From Methylobacterium marchantiae (GTDB taxonomy: Bacteria > Pseudomonadota > Alphaproteobacteria > Rhizobiales > Beijerinckiaceae), in contig NZ_BPQT01000008.1 of NCBI RefSeq assembly GCF_022179405.1, positions 1-64,000 on the forward strand: 64,000 nt of DNA, in the 5' to 3' direction. A program made the translations under genes and the position numbers. The notes beneath the pieces are model-generated. The model saw nothing but the letters and a program-made list of their open reading frames with translations, was not told where the DNA came from and made no database searches. Shown piece after piece: positions 36,123 through 45,539 of this stretch (the stretch's first letter is position 1; each line of letters starts with the position of its first letter).

Positions 36123-38204
36123 CTATTCCGCCGCTTCGAGGCCGCGCGTCCGCGCGAGGCTCGAGCATTCGGCCAGTACCCGCGAGGCGCGGGCGACGGC
36201 ATTGGTGAGGTAGAAATCCGGAACCGCCGGAGCAAAGGCCGAACGGCTCGGCTCGCCGCCCAAGCCCGCCAGCGTCTCGACCGTAGCGGCCACATCGCTG
36301 GCCGCCACCGCGTCGAGGGCGGCGAAATGCGGATACTCGGCATAGAGCGCGCGCCGCAGGGCACCGAGCGAATCGAATGCGAGGCGCTTGCCGAGCACGT
36401 CGGAGAGGGCGCGCAGGATCGCCCAATCCTCGCGGGCGTCGCCCGGCGGGAAGCCGGCGCGGTTGGTGGTCTGCACCCGGCCTTCGAGATTGACGAAGGT
36501 GGCGTTCTTCTCGGTATAAGCCGCGCCCGGAAGGATCACGTCGGCGCGGGTGGCCCCGCGGTCGCCATGCGTGCCCTGGTAGACCACGAAGGCGCCGGCA
36601 CCGATCTCGACCTCGTCGGCACCGAGGTTGAACATCACGTCGAGGGCGCCTGGCTCGGCCATCTGTGCGAGCGTCAAAGCACCCTCCCCCGGCACGAAGC
36701 CGAGATCGAGAGCGCCCACGCGGGCGGCAGCGGTCTGGAGCACGGCAAAGCCGTTCCACTCAGCGGTGACCGCACCGATCTCCCCGGCCAGCTTGGCTGC
36801 CGCCGAGAGGATGGCGGCACCGTCCGGACGGGCCAGCGCACCGGTCCCGACGATGACCAGTGGCCGGCTCGCCGCCCTCAGCACCTCGGCGAAGCTGTGC
36901 TTGCCGGCAGCGATGTCGGCAAGGGTCTCCGGACCGGCACCGAGATAGGTGTGGGGATAGGTGAGGTCCACGGCCTCGCCGATAAGACCGACCGCCAGCG
37001 GCGCCATGCGCCAGCGCTTGCGGATGCGGACGTTGAGAAGCGAGGCTTCCAGGCGCGGGTTGGTCCCGACGAGGAGGATCGCGTCCGCCTCCTCGATGCC
37101 GGGGATGGTGGGGTTGAAGGTGTAGGCGGCGCGACCCCAGGCCGGGTCAATCGCCTCGCCCGCCTGACGGCAGTCGAGATTGGTCACGCCGAGCGACCCC
37201 ATGAGGGTCTTCAGGGCATAGATCTCCTCGACGGCGGCGAGATCGCCGACGATGGCACCGACGCGCTTCGGATCGGCGGCTTTCGTCTTCGCGGCGATGG
37301 CCGCGAAGGCCTCACCCCAGGAGGCCGGACGCAGGCGGCCGTTCTCGCGCAGATAGGGCCGGTCGAGGCGCTGGGCGCGCAGGCCGTCCACCGCGTGGCG
37401 GGTCTTGTCGGAGATCCACTCCTCGTTGATGTCCTCGTTCACCCGCGGCTCGATCTGCATGACCTCGCGGCCACGGGCATCGACGCGGATGGCGCAGCCC
37501 ACCGCATCCATCACGTCGATCGATTCGGTCTTGGACAATTCCCAGGGCCGCACCTCGTAGCTCTGCGGCTTGTGGACGAGGGCGCCCACGGGGCAGAGAT
37601 CGGCGACGTTGCCCTGAAGCTCCGAGCCCATGGCCGATTCGAGGTAGCTCGTGATCTCCATGTCCTCGCCGCGCCCGATGGCGCCGAGATCCGGCACACC
37701 GGCGACCTCCGCGAGGAAGCGGACACAGCGGGTGCAATGGATGCAGCGGTTCATGGCGGTCCGCACCAGCGGGCCGATATACTTTTCCTCGACCGCGCGC
37801 TTGTTCTCGCCGTAGCGGGTCGAATCGACGCCGTAGGCCATGGCCTGATCCTGCAGGTCGCAATGCCCGCCCTGGTCACAGATCGGGCAATCGAGCGGGT
37901 GATTGATGAGGAGAAACTCCATCACCCCCTCGCGAGCCTTCTTCGTGGTTCCCGAGCGCGTCAGGATCTCCGGCGGCTCACCATTGGGGCCGGGCCGGCA
38001 ATCCTTCACCGCGTAGGCGCAGGAGGCGACGGGTTTCGGCGCGCCCTTCAGCTCGACCAAGCACATGCGGCAATTGCCGGCGATGGACAGCCGCTCGTGG
38101 AAGCAGAAGCGCGGGATCTCCGCGCCCGCGACTTCGCAAGCCTGGAGCAGGGTGTACTCGGCCGGAACATCGACCTCGGTGCCGTCGACGATGAGTTTTG
38201 TCAT
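36123..38204 (-). CDS. nuoG: NADH-quinone oxidoreductase subunit G
   Basis: The 693-residue subunit carries the N-terminal iron-sulfur chain: 2Fe-2S (CFHERLSIAGNCRMC), the His-liganded 4Fe-4S cluster N5 (HCDLQDQA region after CPICDQGGHC), and N4 (CIHCTRCVRFLAEVAG). A molybdopterin-oxidoreductase-like domain without cofactor follows. There is no sign of the extra N7 cluster Cys motif in the C-terminal domain. It is separated from nuoF by 187 bases that include a dispersed repeat. Confidence 0.96.
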   Translation of the reverse strand: MTKLIVDGTEVDVPAEYTLLQACEVAGAEIPRFCFHERLSIAGNCRMCLVELKGAPKPVASCAYAVKDCRPGPNGEPPEILTRSGTTKKAREGVMEFLLINHPLDCPICDQGGHCDLQDQAMAYGVDSTRYGENKRAVEEKYIGPLVRTAMNRCIHCTRCVRFLAEVAGVPDLGAIGRGEDMEITSYLESAMGSELQGNVADLCPVGALVHKPQSYEVRPWELSKTESIDVMDAVGCAIRVDARGREVMQIEPRVNEDINEEWISDKTRHAVDGLRAQRLDRPYLRENGRLRPASWGEAFAAIAAKTKAADPKRVGAIVGDLAAVEEIYALKTLMGSLGVTNLDCRQAGEAIDPAWGRAAYTFNPTIPGIEEADAILLVGTNPRLEASLLNVRIRKRWRMAPLAVGLIGEAVDLTYPHTYLGAGPETLADIAAGKHSFAEVLRAASRPLVIVGTGALARPDGAAILSAAAKLAGEIGAVTAEWNGFAVLQTAAARVGALDLGFVPGEGALTLAQMAEPGALDVMFNLGADEVEIGAGAFVVYQGTHGDRGATRADVILPGAAYTEKNATFVNLEGRVQTTNRAGFPPGDAREDWAILRALSDVLGKRLAFDSLGALRRALYAEYPHFAALDAVAASDVAATVETLAGLGGEPSRSAFAPAVPDFYLTNAVARASRVLAECSSLARTRGLEAAE

Positions 38205-38257
38205 GCGATCATCTCGGAGTTCGGCACAAAATCCGGGTTTGACGTCCCATCCGCGAC

Positions 38258-38365
38258 TTCATCCTGAGGTGCGAGGCGAAGCCGAGCCTCGAAGGAGCCC
38301 TCAATGAGACTCTGCGCTTTCTGGAGATCTCCTTCGAGGCCGCTTCGCGGCGCCTCAGGATGAGG
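38258..38365. repeat. Dispersed palindromic repeat, copy C (nuoF-nuoG spacer)
   Basis: The bounds are CTTCATCCTGAGG (38258-38270) and CTCAGGATGAGG ending at 38365. The inner GCCTCGAAGGAG and CTCCTTCGAGGC arms are the same as in copy B, while the loop sequence differs. It sits between two essential genes of one operon and will fold in the polycistronic nuo mRNA. Confidence 0.85.
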
Positions 38366-38391
38366 TCGAGTGTGGAATGACGACATCGGCG

Positions 38392-39693
38392 CTATTCCGC
38401 CGCCATCGGCACAGGGTCGCTGTGCGGATTGGCGCTGTAGCGGTCGATGCGCTTCTCGATCTCGGGTCGGAAGTGGCGGATGAGGCCCTGGATCGGCCAC
38501 GCGGCGGCATCGCCGAGTGCGCAGATCGTGTGGCCCTCGATCTGCTTCGTCACGTCGAGGAGCATGTCGATCTCACGCCGCTGGGCCCGGCCTTCGGCCA
38601 TGCGCAGCATCACGCGCCACATCCAGCCGGTACCCTCACGGCACGGCGTGCACTGGCCGCAAGACTCGTGCTTGTAGAAATAGGCAATGCGGGCGATCGC
38701 CGAGACGATGTCCGTGGACCTGTCGAGCACGATGACCGCCGCCGTGCCGAGGCCGGAGCCGAGATTCTTCAGCGTGTCGAAATCCATCTTGGCGTCGATG
38801 ATCTGCTCGGCCGGCACCAGCGGCACCGATGAGCCGCCCGGGATCGAGCAGAGCAGGTTGTCCCAGCCGCCGCGCATGCCGCCGCAATGCTTGTCGATCA
38901 GCTCTCGGAAGGTGATCCCGAGTTCTTCCTCGACATTGCAGGGCTTGTTGACGTGGCCGGAGACGCAGAACAGCTTCGTGCCGGTATTGTTCTTTCCGCC
39001 GAGCCCGGCGAACCACGCGCCGCCCCGGCGCAGGATGGTTCCGGCGACGGCGATCGACTCGACGTTGTTCACCGTAGTGGGGCAGCCGTAGAGACCCATA
39101 TTGGCGGGGAATGGCGGCTTGAGCCGCGGCATTCCCTTCTTGCCTTCGAGGCTTTCGAGGAGTGCCGTCTCCTCGCCGCAGATGTAGGCGCCCGCGCCGT
39201 GATGGACGTAGATGTCGAACGGATAGCCGTGGACGTTGTCCTTGCCCACGAGCCGGGCAGCATAGGCCTCGTCCACGGCCTTCTGCAGGGCGTGCTTCTC
39301 GGCCACGTACTCGCCGCGAATGTAGATGTAGCAGGCATGCGCCGCCATCGAGAACGAGGCCAGCATGCAGCCCTCGATCAGGAGATGCGGATCGTGCCGC
39401 ATGATCTCCCGGTCCTTGCAGGTGCCCGGCTCGGATTCGTCGGCATTGACGACGAGGTAATGCGGGCGCCCGTCGGACTTCTTGGGCATGAACGACCATT
39501 TCAGGCCGGTCGGAAAGCCGGCGCCGCCGCGGCCACGCAGGCCCGAGGCCTTCATCTCGTCGATGATCCAGTCGCGGCCCATTTCCAGCAGGAACTTGGT
39601 GCCGTCCCACGCGCCGCGCTTCCTGGCTTCTTCCAGGGTCGGTGAATGCAGGCCGTAGAGATTGGTGAAGATGCGATCCTGATCGGAGAGCAT
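38392..39693 (-). CDS. nuoF: NADH-quinone oxidoreductase subunit F (NADH/FMN site)
   Basis: The 433-residue subunit binds NADH and FMN and cluster N3. Motifs are [20 protein letters not shown] (NADH/FMN), [38 protein letters not shown] and the 4Fe-4[16 protein letters not shown] with the fourth Cys in [12 protein letters not shown]. Start ATG 39693 ([15 protein letters not shown]) fits the family; a long Arg-rich in-frame extension upstream is a shadow of nuoE. Confidence 0.97.
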   Translation of the reverse strand: MLSDQDRIFTNLYGLHSPTLEEARKRGAWDGTKFLLEMGRDWIIDEMKASGLRGRGGAGFPTGLKWSFMPKKSDGRPHYLVVNADESEPGTCKDREIMRHDPHLLIEGCMLASFSMAAHACYIYIRGEYVAEKHALQKAVDEAYAARLVGKDNVHGYPFDIYVHHGAGAYICGEETALLESLEGKKGMPRLKPPFPANMGLYGCPTTVNNVESIAVAGTILRRGGAWFAGLGGKNNTGTKLFCVSGHVNKPCNVEEELGITFRELIDKHCGGMRGGWDNLLCSIPGGSSVPLVPAEQIIDAKMDFDTLKNLGSGLGTAAVIVLDRSTDIVSAIARIAYFYKHESCGQCTPCREGTGWMWRVMLRMAEGRAQRREIDMLLDVTKQIEGHTICALGDAAAWPIQGLIRHFRPEIEKRIDRYSANPHSDPVPMAAE

Positions 39694-39694
39694 G

Positions 39695-40768
39695 TCAGTT
39701 CTCCTCGGTCTTCGGGGCGGCCGGCGTCTTCGCGACTGACGGCTTCTTCGGCTTGGGCGCGGCCGCATCGGGGCTGGCGCCGGACACGGCCGGTTGCGGC
39801 GGCGGCTCGTTCCGCGGCAGATCGGACTGCGTTCCGGCCTCCGCTCCCGCAGCCTCCGCCTTCGCGATGATCTCAGGAGCGGACGGGGCCGGCTTGTTCG
39901 GCTGTGCCGTCGATTCCTTCGGATCGGCCGCATCGGCCGCGTCGCCGGATTTCACCGGAATCTCACCGGACGCGGCCCGCTGGGCGGGGGCATCGGCGGG
40001 AGGCTTCTCGGCCGCCCGGCCGGAATCGGGCTTGGCCGGCTTCGGGTCGTTCGCCGCACGCTGCTCGGAGGACGCGGCCTCGGCCTTGCCATCGGCATCG
40101 TCGGATTTCGCGGCCTGATCCTCGAAGCGCTTGCGCCACGCCCCGACGCGGGAGCCGTCGAACAGCGTTTCGTCGGTCAGGGTATCGGCTCCGCCCTTCG
40201 GTTCGGAGGAGGTGCGGCCCACTTGCGAGCCGATCGTCACCGGACGGCCGGCGGCGAGATCGTCCATCAGCTTGCCGAGGAGATCCGGCGTCAGGTCCTC
40301 GTAGTAATCCTGGTTGATCTGCGCCATCGGCGCGTTGCAGCAGGCGCCGAGACACTCGACTTCGAGCCAGGAGAAATTGCCGTCGGCACTCACATGGCCG
40401 GGCGGTCCGAGACGGTCCTGAAGATAGCCCTTCAGCTCACGCGCGCCGCAGGAATCGCATGGCACCGTGCCGCAGAGCTGGATCCAGAACCGGCCCACCG
40501 GCTCGAGGGCGAACATCGTGTAGAAGGTCGCGACTTCGAGCACGCGGATATGCGGCATGCCGAGTTCGGCCGCCACCGCCTCGATCGCCTTCTGCGGAAG
40601 CCAGCCACCATTCTGCTCCTGCGCCTTCCACAGCAGCGGGATCACGGCGGAGGCCTGACGCCCCTCCGGGTATTTCTCGATCTGCCCTTTGGCCCATTCG
40701 GCATTCTCGGACGAGAACGCGAAGCTGGCCGGCTGTTCGGAGGCGGGCGCGAGTCTGCGATTGGCCAT
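39695..40768 (-). CDS. nuoE: NADH-quinone oxidoreductase subunit E with long C-terminal extension
   Basis: The 357-residue protein contains a thioredoxin-like 2Fe-2S domain in its first 215 residues, with ligands Cys99 and Cys104 (CGTVPC) and Cys139 and Cys143 (CLGAC) for cluster N1a. The usual family length is about 165-240. Here about 140 extra residues follow, rich in Ala, Pro, Lys, Glu and Asp, without predicted structure (repeated PKP, APK and AEAAG segments), ending [11 protein letters not shown]. The reading frame is uninterrupted up to one base before nuoF. Start ATG 40768. Confidence 0.95.
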   Translation of the reverse strand: MANRRLAPASEQPASFAFSSENAEWAKGQIEKYPEGRQASAVIPLLWKAQEQNGGWLPQKAIEAVAAELGMPHIRVLEVATFYTMFALEPVGRFWIQLCGTVPCDSCGARELKGYLQDRLGPPGHVSADGNFSWLEVECLGACCNAPMAQINQDYYEDLTPDLLGKLMDDLAAGRPVTIGSQVGRTSSEPKGGADTLTDETLFDGSRVGAWRKRFEDQAAKSDDADGKAEAASSEQRAANDPKPAKPDSGRAAEKPPADAPAQRAASGEIPVKSGDAADAADPKESTAQPNKPAPSAPEIIAKAEAAGAEAGTQSDLPRNEPPPQPAVSGASPDAAAPKPKKPSVAKTPAAPKTEEN

Positions 40769-40790
40769 CAGTTCGAAACCTCGAATGCCG

Positions 40791-41981
40791 TCACCGGTCC
40801 ACCTCGCCGAACACGATGTCGAGCGTGCCGAGCACGCAGGACACGTCGGCCAGCATGTGGCCGCGGCACATCCAGTCCATCGCCTGGAGGTGGGCGAAAC
40901 CCGGAGCGCGGATCTTGCAGCGGTAGGGCTTGTTGGTGCCATCGGCGACGAGATAGACGCCGAACTCGCCCTTGGGTGCCTCGACCGCCGCGTAGACTTC
41001 GCCGCCCGGCACGTGGAAGCCCTCGGTGTAGAGCTTGAAATGGTGGATCAGCGCTTCCATCGAGCGCTTCATCTCGCGGCGCGGGGGCGGCGCGAACTTG
41101 CCGTCGGTGGCCGCGATCGGCCCCAGCCCGGCGGGCTCTCGCAGCTTCACGCAGCATTGACGCATGATCTTGGCCGATTCGCGCATCTCTTCCATGCGGA
41201 TAACCTGGCGATCGTAGGTGTCGCCGTTCTTCCCCACGGGGATGTCGAACTCCATCTCCTCGTAGCACTCGTAGGGCTGCGACTTGCGCAGGTCCCACGG
41301 GATGCCGGAGCCGCGCACCATCACGCCGGAGAAGCCCCAGGCCATGGCCTCGTCCACGGTGACGATGCCGATATCGACGTTGCGCTGCTTGAAGATGCGG
41401 TTCGACATGACGAGGTCGTCGAGATCGTCGACCACCTGCAGGAACGGATCGATGAAGGCCTCGATATCGTCGATCAGCGCGGACGGCAGATCCTGGTGGA
41501 CGCCGCCGGGCCGGAAATAATTGGCGTGAAGCCGAGCGCCCGACGCGCGCTCGTAGAAGATCATGAGCTTCTCGCGCTCCTCGAACCCCCAGAGCGGCGG
41601 CGTCAGCGCGCCGACATCCATGGCCTGCGTGGTGACGTTGAGGAGGTGGGAGAGGATGCGGCCGATCTCGCAGAACAAGGTGCGGATCAGCTGGGCGCGG
41701 CGCGGCACCGTGAGCCCGAGCAGCTTCTCGATGCCGAGGCAGAAGGCATGCTCCTGGTTCATCGGCGACACGTAGTCGAGCCTGTCGAAATAGGGCGTGG
41801 CCTGCAGGTAGGTCTTGTGCTCGATCAGCTTCTCGGTGCCGCGATGGAGCAGGCCGATATGCGGATCGACCCGCTCGACGATCTCTCCGTCGAGTTCCAG
41901 CACGAGCCTCAGCACGCCGTGCGCCGCCGGGTGCTGCGGCCCGAAATTGATCGCGAAGTTGCGGATGTTGTGCTCGGTCAT
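40791..41981 (-). CDS. nuoD: NADH-quinone oxidoreductase subunit D
   Basis: The 396-residue 49-kDa-type subunit forms the quinone site with NuoB. Recognisable are [22 protein letters not shown] at the start (quinone-binding His in QHPAAHG), [30 protein letters not shown], and the hydrogenase-like C-terminus ending VFGEVDR. It is separate from nuoC, not fused, and lies 22 bases downstream of it. Confidence 0.97.
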   Translation of the reverse strand: MTEHNIRNFAINFGPQHPAAHGVLRLVLELDGEIVERVDPHIGLLHRGTEKLIEHKTYLQATPYFDRLDYVSPMNQEHAFCLGIEKLLGLTVPRRAQLIRTLFCEIGRILSHLLNVTTQAMDVGALTPPLWGFEEREKLMIFYERASGARLHANYFRPGGVHQDLPSALIDDIEAFIDPFLQVVDDLDDLVMSNRIFKQRNVDIGIVTVDEAMAWGFSGVMVRGSGIPWDLRKSQPYECYEEMEFDIPVGKNGDTYDRQVIRMEEMRESAKIMRQCCVKLREPAGLGPIAATDGKFAPPPRREMKRSMEALIHHFKLYTEGFHVPGGEVYAAVEAPKGEFGVYLVADGTNKPYRCKIRAPGFAHLQAMDWMCRGHMLADVSCVLGTLDIVFGEVDR

Positions 41982-42003
41982 CGGGCGTCTCCGGCTGCGC
42001 CGC

Positions 42004-42648
42004 TCAAGCCGACTTCTTCTCGTCGCCCGGGAGCACGTAGTCGGTGCCCTCCCACGGCGAGAGGAAGTCGAAGTTCCGGAATTCCTGGGTGAGCTTCACC
42101 GGCTCGTAGACGACCCGGGCCTCGTCCTGATCGTAACGGACCTCGACGAAGCCAGTGAGCGGGAAGTCCTTGCGGAGCGGGTGCCCCTCGAAACCGTAAT
42201 CGGTGAGCAGCCGGCGCAGATCCGGGTGGCCCGAGAACAGGATGCCGTAGAGATCGTAGGTCTCGCGCTCGAACCAGTTCGCGGCCGGGAACACGTCGAT
42301 GACGCTCGGCACGGGCGTCTGGTCGTCGGTCTGGACCTTCACCCGGATGCGGCTGTTATGGCGCAGCGAGAGCAGATGGTAGACGACGTCGAAGCGCTTC
42401 TCGCGGTTGGGATAATCCGCTCCGCAGATGTCGATGAAGCAGCGGAAGGCGCAGGCCGGGTCGTCGCGCAGGTAGGTCAGCGCGTAGACGATGTCGCTCG
42501 CCTGCACGTTCAGGGTGAGTTCGCCGAAGGCGATGACGCGCGAGACGATGGCCGGGCCGAGGGCCGCGCCGATCTGGTCGCCGAGGGCCTGGAGCGAGCC
42601 GTCGGCCGGAGCCGAGGTATGGGCGAGGATCGAGATGCCGTTGCTCAT
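42004..42648 (-). CDS. nuoC: NADH-quinone oxidoreductase subunit C
   Basis: The 214-residue 30-kDa-type subunit has the signature [38 protein letters not shown]. It packs NuoD against the peripheral arm and carries no cofactor. The C-terminal tail after [12 protein letters not shown] is short. It is nine bases from nuoB. Confidence 0.97.
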   Translation of the reverse strand: MSNGISILAHTSAPADGSLQALGDQIGAALGPAIVSRVIAFGELTLNVQASDIVYALTYLRDDPACAFRCFIDICGADYPNREKRFDVVYHLLSLRHNSRIRVKVQTDDQTPVPSVIDVFPAANWFERETYDLYGILFSGHPDLRRLLTDYGFEGHPLRKDFPLTGFVEVRYDQDEARVVYEPVKLTQEFRNFDFLSPWEGTDYVLPGDEKKSA

Positions 42649-42657
42649 CGCAGACCC

Positions 42658-43245
42658 TCAGCGCTCGATCGTGCCGGTGCGGCGGATCTTCTTCTGCAGG
42701 AGGAGCACGCCGTAGAGCAGCGCCTCCGCGGTCGGTGGGCAGCCCGGCACGTAGATGTCCACCGGCACCACCCGGTCGCAGCCGCGCACCACCGAGTAGG
42801 AGTAATGGTAGTAGCCGCCGCCATTGGCACAGGAGCCCATGGAGATGACGTAGCGCGGCTCCGGCATCTGGTCGTAGACCTTGCGCAGGGCCGGGGCCAT
42901 CTTGTTGGTGAGCGTGCCGGCGACGATCATCACGTCAGACTGGCGCGGCGAACCGCGCGGGGCGAAGCCGAAGCGCTCGCAATCGTAGCGCGGCATCGAC
43001 ATCTGCATCATCTCGACGGCGCAGCAGGCGAGACCGAACGTCATCCACATCAGCGAGCCGGTGCGGGCCCAGTTGATGAGGTCGTCCGTCGAGGTCAGCA
43101 GGAATCCGCGGTCGGCGAGCTCGCTGTTGATCGACAGGAAGGTCGGATCGTTGGCGCCGACGGGTCGGCCGGTATTGGGATCGATGATCCCCTTGGGAGC
43201 CGGTGCGACCTCGGGGACGCGGGATATGTCGGGGCTGAAGGCCAT
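42658..43245 (-). CDS. nuoB: NADH-quinone oxidoreductase subunit B (cluster N2)
   Basis: The 195-residue PSST subunit holds cluster N2, the last iron-sulfur centre before quinone. Its ligands are the adjacent cysteines in [11 protein letters not shown] and two more in [15 protein letters not shown] and [15 protein letters not shown]. The N-terminal 40 residues are a variable extension with no signal. Confidence 0.97.
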   Translation of the reverse strand: MAFSPDISRVPEVAPAPKGIIDPNTGRPVGANDPTFLSINSELADRGFLLTSTDDLINWARTGSLMWMTFGLACCAVEMMQMSMPRYDCERFGFAPRGSPRQSDVMIVAGTLTNKMAPALRKVYDQMPEPRYVISMGSCANGGGYYHYSYSVVRGCDRVVPVDIYVPGCPPTAEALLYGVLLLQKKIRRTGTIER

Positions 43246-43296
43246 CGGTTTCTCGGGATCAGGCTTCGGGCAATGCGAGGTCTGGCAGGCGGGACG

Positions 43297-43662
43297 CTAG
43301 TCCCACTCGAGGGCGCCCTTGCGCCACTCGTAGACGAACCCGACCGTGAGCACGCCGAGGAAGGCCATCATCGACCACATGCCGAACCAGCCGAGTTCCC
43401 CGAAGGTGATCGCCCAGGGAAACAGGAAAGCCACTTCGAGGTCGAAGATGATGAACAGGATGGCGACGAGGTAGAACCGCACGTCGAACTTCATGCGGGC
43501 GTCGTCGAAAGCGTTGAAGCCGCACTCGTAGGCGGAGAGCTTTTCGGGATCGGGGCTGTTGTAGGCCACCAGGAACGGCGCCACGAGCAGGGCCACGGCG
43601 ATGAAGAGGGACACGCCGATGAAGACGATGAGGGGCAGATAATCTGCCAACAGGCCTGTCAT
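43297..43662 (-). CDS. nuoA: NADH-quinone oxidoreductase subunit A
   Basis: The 121-residue subunit has three helices and the loop [24 protein letters not shown], whose Cys and acidic residues sit near the quinone entrance. Start ATG 43662 ([14 protein letters not shown]) gives the standard length; an ATG at 43731 would add an Arg-rich non-homologous piece. It is the first gene of the nuo operon. Confidence 0.96.
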   Translation of the reverse strand: MTGLLADYLPLIVFIGVSLFIAVALLVAPFLVAYNSPDPEKLSAYECGFNAFDDARMKFDVRFYLVAILFIIFDLEVAFLFPWAITFGELGWFGMWSMMAFLGVLTVGFVYEWRKGALEWD

Positions 43663-44110
43663 GCGACACCTCTCGGGTTCGTGGCGGGCGGCACGCCTCG
43701 CGAGCGCTCGGATGGTATGGAATTGCTCCAATCCCAGTCTGCGCAGGCGCGAGGCTTAGACGACCCCCTTGAGTGAAACAAGGGCATCGTGCGTCGCACA
43801 AATCCCGCCATGCGACAGAGGTAGGCCGCTTGTCTCACCCGACAACACGACCGATCCGCACAGGGCCTCCCCGTGTTCGGTCCCGACACCTCGCCTGGCC
43901 GCCTTCCTGCATGGCGCAGAGCCCGGCCCGGCGGCGATTCCGGGGGGTCTGGAAACAAGGATACCGGGGACATCCGAGCAACGCCGGCGGAAGGGAATGG
44001 CGCTCTCTGACCACTCGGAACCATAACCTTGGCCGTGAGTTCCGTTCATGTCCCACTCAGGCCGGTTGGCGTTAGGTCGTCGCAACATTCGACCTTACAG
44101 GAGACGTTTC
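43663..44110. other. Divergent spacer upstream of nuoA and the GT4 gene
   Basis: About 450 bases with no supported gene lie between the nuo operon and a plus-strand glycosyltransferase gene. It should hold the nuo promoter on the minus strand. The ribosome-binding site AGGAGA for the glycosyltransferase is at its right end (44098-44104). I could not assign specific promoter boxes. Confidence 0.5.
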
Positions 44111-45244
44111 GTGCGCATTGCCCAGATTGCTCCGCTCTCGGAGGCCGTGCCTCCCAAGTTCTATGGCGGTACCGAGCGCGTCGTATCGTGGATCACGGAA
44201 GAACTCGTCCGCCAGGGGCACGACGTGACGCTGTTCGCGAGCGGCGATTCCGAGACGTCCGCCAAGCTCGCCGCCTGCACGCCGGAAGGTCTCCGCCTGC
44301 TCGGCTATCGCGACCACACCGCGAGCCACCTCGCGATGCTGCACAACGTCCACAAGCGTGCGCATGAATTCGACGTGCTGCACTTCCACATCGATCTTCT
44401 GCAGTATCCGATGTTCGAAGATCTCTACCACAAGTGCGTGACCACCATGCACGGTCGCCTCGACGTGCCGGATTTCATGCCGGTCTACCGTACCTTCACG
44501 GGCATGCCCCTGGTATCGATCTCCGACAACCAGCGCGAGCCGATGCCGTCGAACTCGAACTGGCAGTCCACGATCCATCACGGCCTGCCGGCCGAGAACT
44601 GCCCGTTCTATCCGGAAGCCAAGGGCGGCTACCTCGCCTTCCTCGGCCGTATCTCGCCCGAGAAGCGTCCCGACCGCGCCATCCAGATGGCGATCCAGTC
44701 CGGCGTGAAGCTCAAGATCGCCGCCAAGGTCGACAAGGCCGACCAGGATTACTGGGACGAGGTCATCGAGCCGATGATCCATCATCCCCTCGTCGAGTTC
44801 ATCGGCGAGATCAACGAGGAGCAGAAGAAGGATTTCCTCGGCAACGCCCTGGCCCTGGCCTTCCCGATCGATTGGCCGGAGCCCTTCGGCCTCGTGATGA
44901 TCGAGGCGATGTCGGCCGGCACCCCGGTGATCGCCTTCCGCAACGGCTCGGTCCCCGAAGTGATCGCCGACGGCATCAGCGGCGTCCTGTGCGAGACGAT
45001 GGACGATGCGGTCGCAGCGGTGCACAAGGTGAAGACCATGAGCCGCGCCGGCGTCCGTCGCCACTTCGAGACGCAATTCACCGCCGAGTGCATGGTGAAG
45101 AAGTACGTCGCGGTCTACGAGCAGTTGCTCGCGGGTGAGCAGAACGTGATCAAGATGCCTCATGCGGGAGCGTTCACGCCGCATTACGGCGACTTGAACG
45201 GCTCGGCCCGCCCATCGCTCTCCGCAGCGGCGATGCCGGCTTAA
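44111..45244 (+). CDS. GT4-family glycosyltransferase
   Basis: The 377-residue GT-B glycosyltransferase starts at GTG 44111 (RIAQIAPLSEAVPPKFYGG), with AGGAGA seven to twelve bases upstream. It shows KFYGGTERVVSWITEELVRQGHDVTLFASGDS (N-terminal domain) and, in the C-terminal domain, FLGRISPEKRPDRAIQMA, EFIGEINEEQKKDFLGNA, and the donor-binding EPFGLVMIEAMSAGTPVIAFRNGSVPEVI with conserved EX7E. Acceptor and donor are not predictable. It lies upstream of a debranching-type enzyme on the same strand, a pairing that suggests a role in glucan or trehalose-like sugar metabolism. Confidence 0.9.
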   Translation: MRIAQIAPLSEAVPPKFYGGTERVVSWITEELVRQGHDVTLFASGDSETSAKLAACTPEGLRLLGYRDHTASHLAMLHNVHKRAHEFDVLHFHIDLLQYPMFEDLYHKCVTTMHGRLDVPDFMPVYRTFTGMPLVSISDNQREPMPSNSNWQSTIHHGLPAENCPFYPEAKGGYLAFLGRISPEKRPDRAIQMAIQSGVKLKIAAKVDKADQDYWDEVIEPMIHHPLVEFIGEINEEQKKDFLGNALALAFPIDWPEPFGLVMIEAMSAGTPVIAFRNGSVPEVIADGISGVLCETMDDAVAAVHKVKTMSRAGVRRHFETQFTAECMVKKYVAVYEQLLAGEQNVIKMPHAGAFTPHYGDLNGSARPSLSAAAMPA

Positions 45245-45260
45245 AAAAAAACGTTTCAGA

Positions 45261-45288
45261 AAGGCTGGTGCCATCGGGCATCAGCCTT
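45261..45288 (+). terminator. Terminator-like hairpin after the GT4 gene
   Basis: AAGGCTGGTGCC (45261-45272) pairs with GGCATCAGCCTT (45277-45288) with one G-U pair around ATCG. It lies 16 bases after the stop. A T-rich stretch follows after a few bases. It probably ends the glycosyltransferase transcript. Confidence 0.6.
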
Positions 45289-45349
45289 GCTAACCTCTTT
45301 CCGAGTCGGCGGCGCTCCATGCGAGGTCCACCGGTCCCGGTTTCCGAAG

Positions 45350-45385
45350 GCCGCTGAGTCGCCTGGTCGCGATCGGCGGCTTTTT
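45350..45385 (+). terminator. Second hairpin with U-tract upstream of the debranching-type gene
   Basis: GCCGCTGA (45350-45357) pairs with TCGGCGGC (45373-45380, one G-U) with an inner TCGC/GCGA stem, immediately followed by five Ts. It lies about 155 bases before the next start codon. It may back up the first terminator or act as a leader attenuator for the downstream gene. Confidence 0.55.
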
Positions 45386-45539
45386 GATTCCCAATCCACG
45401 GTCGAGCACCCCAGACCGGAGAGCGACCCTGCTTTTCCGAGACGCTCGATGCGACGACGAGGATGTGCGGCATCGCGCGGGGCTCCTCCCCGTTGCGATA
45501 CCGTAGATCCGGCAGCCCATTTCCCGGAGACGTTCAGGC

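Noticed and set aside
34920-38267. Plus-strand open frame of more than 1100 codons opposite nuoG, nuoH and nuoI
   Set aside because: It is antisense to three well-supported nuo genes. Its translation is rich in His, Arg, Gly, Asp and Gln, the typical pattern of a GC-rich frame shadow.
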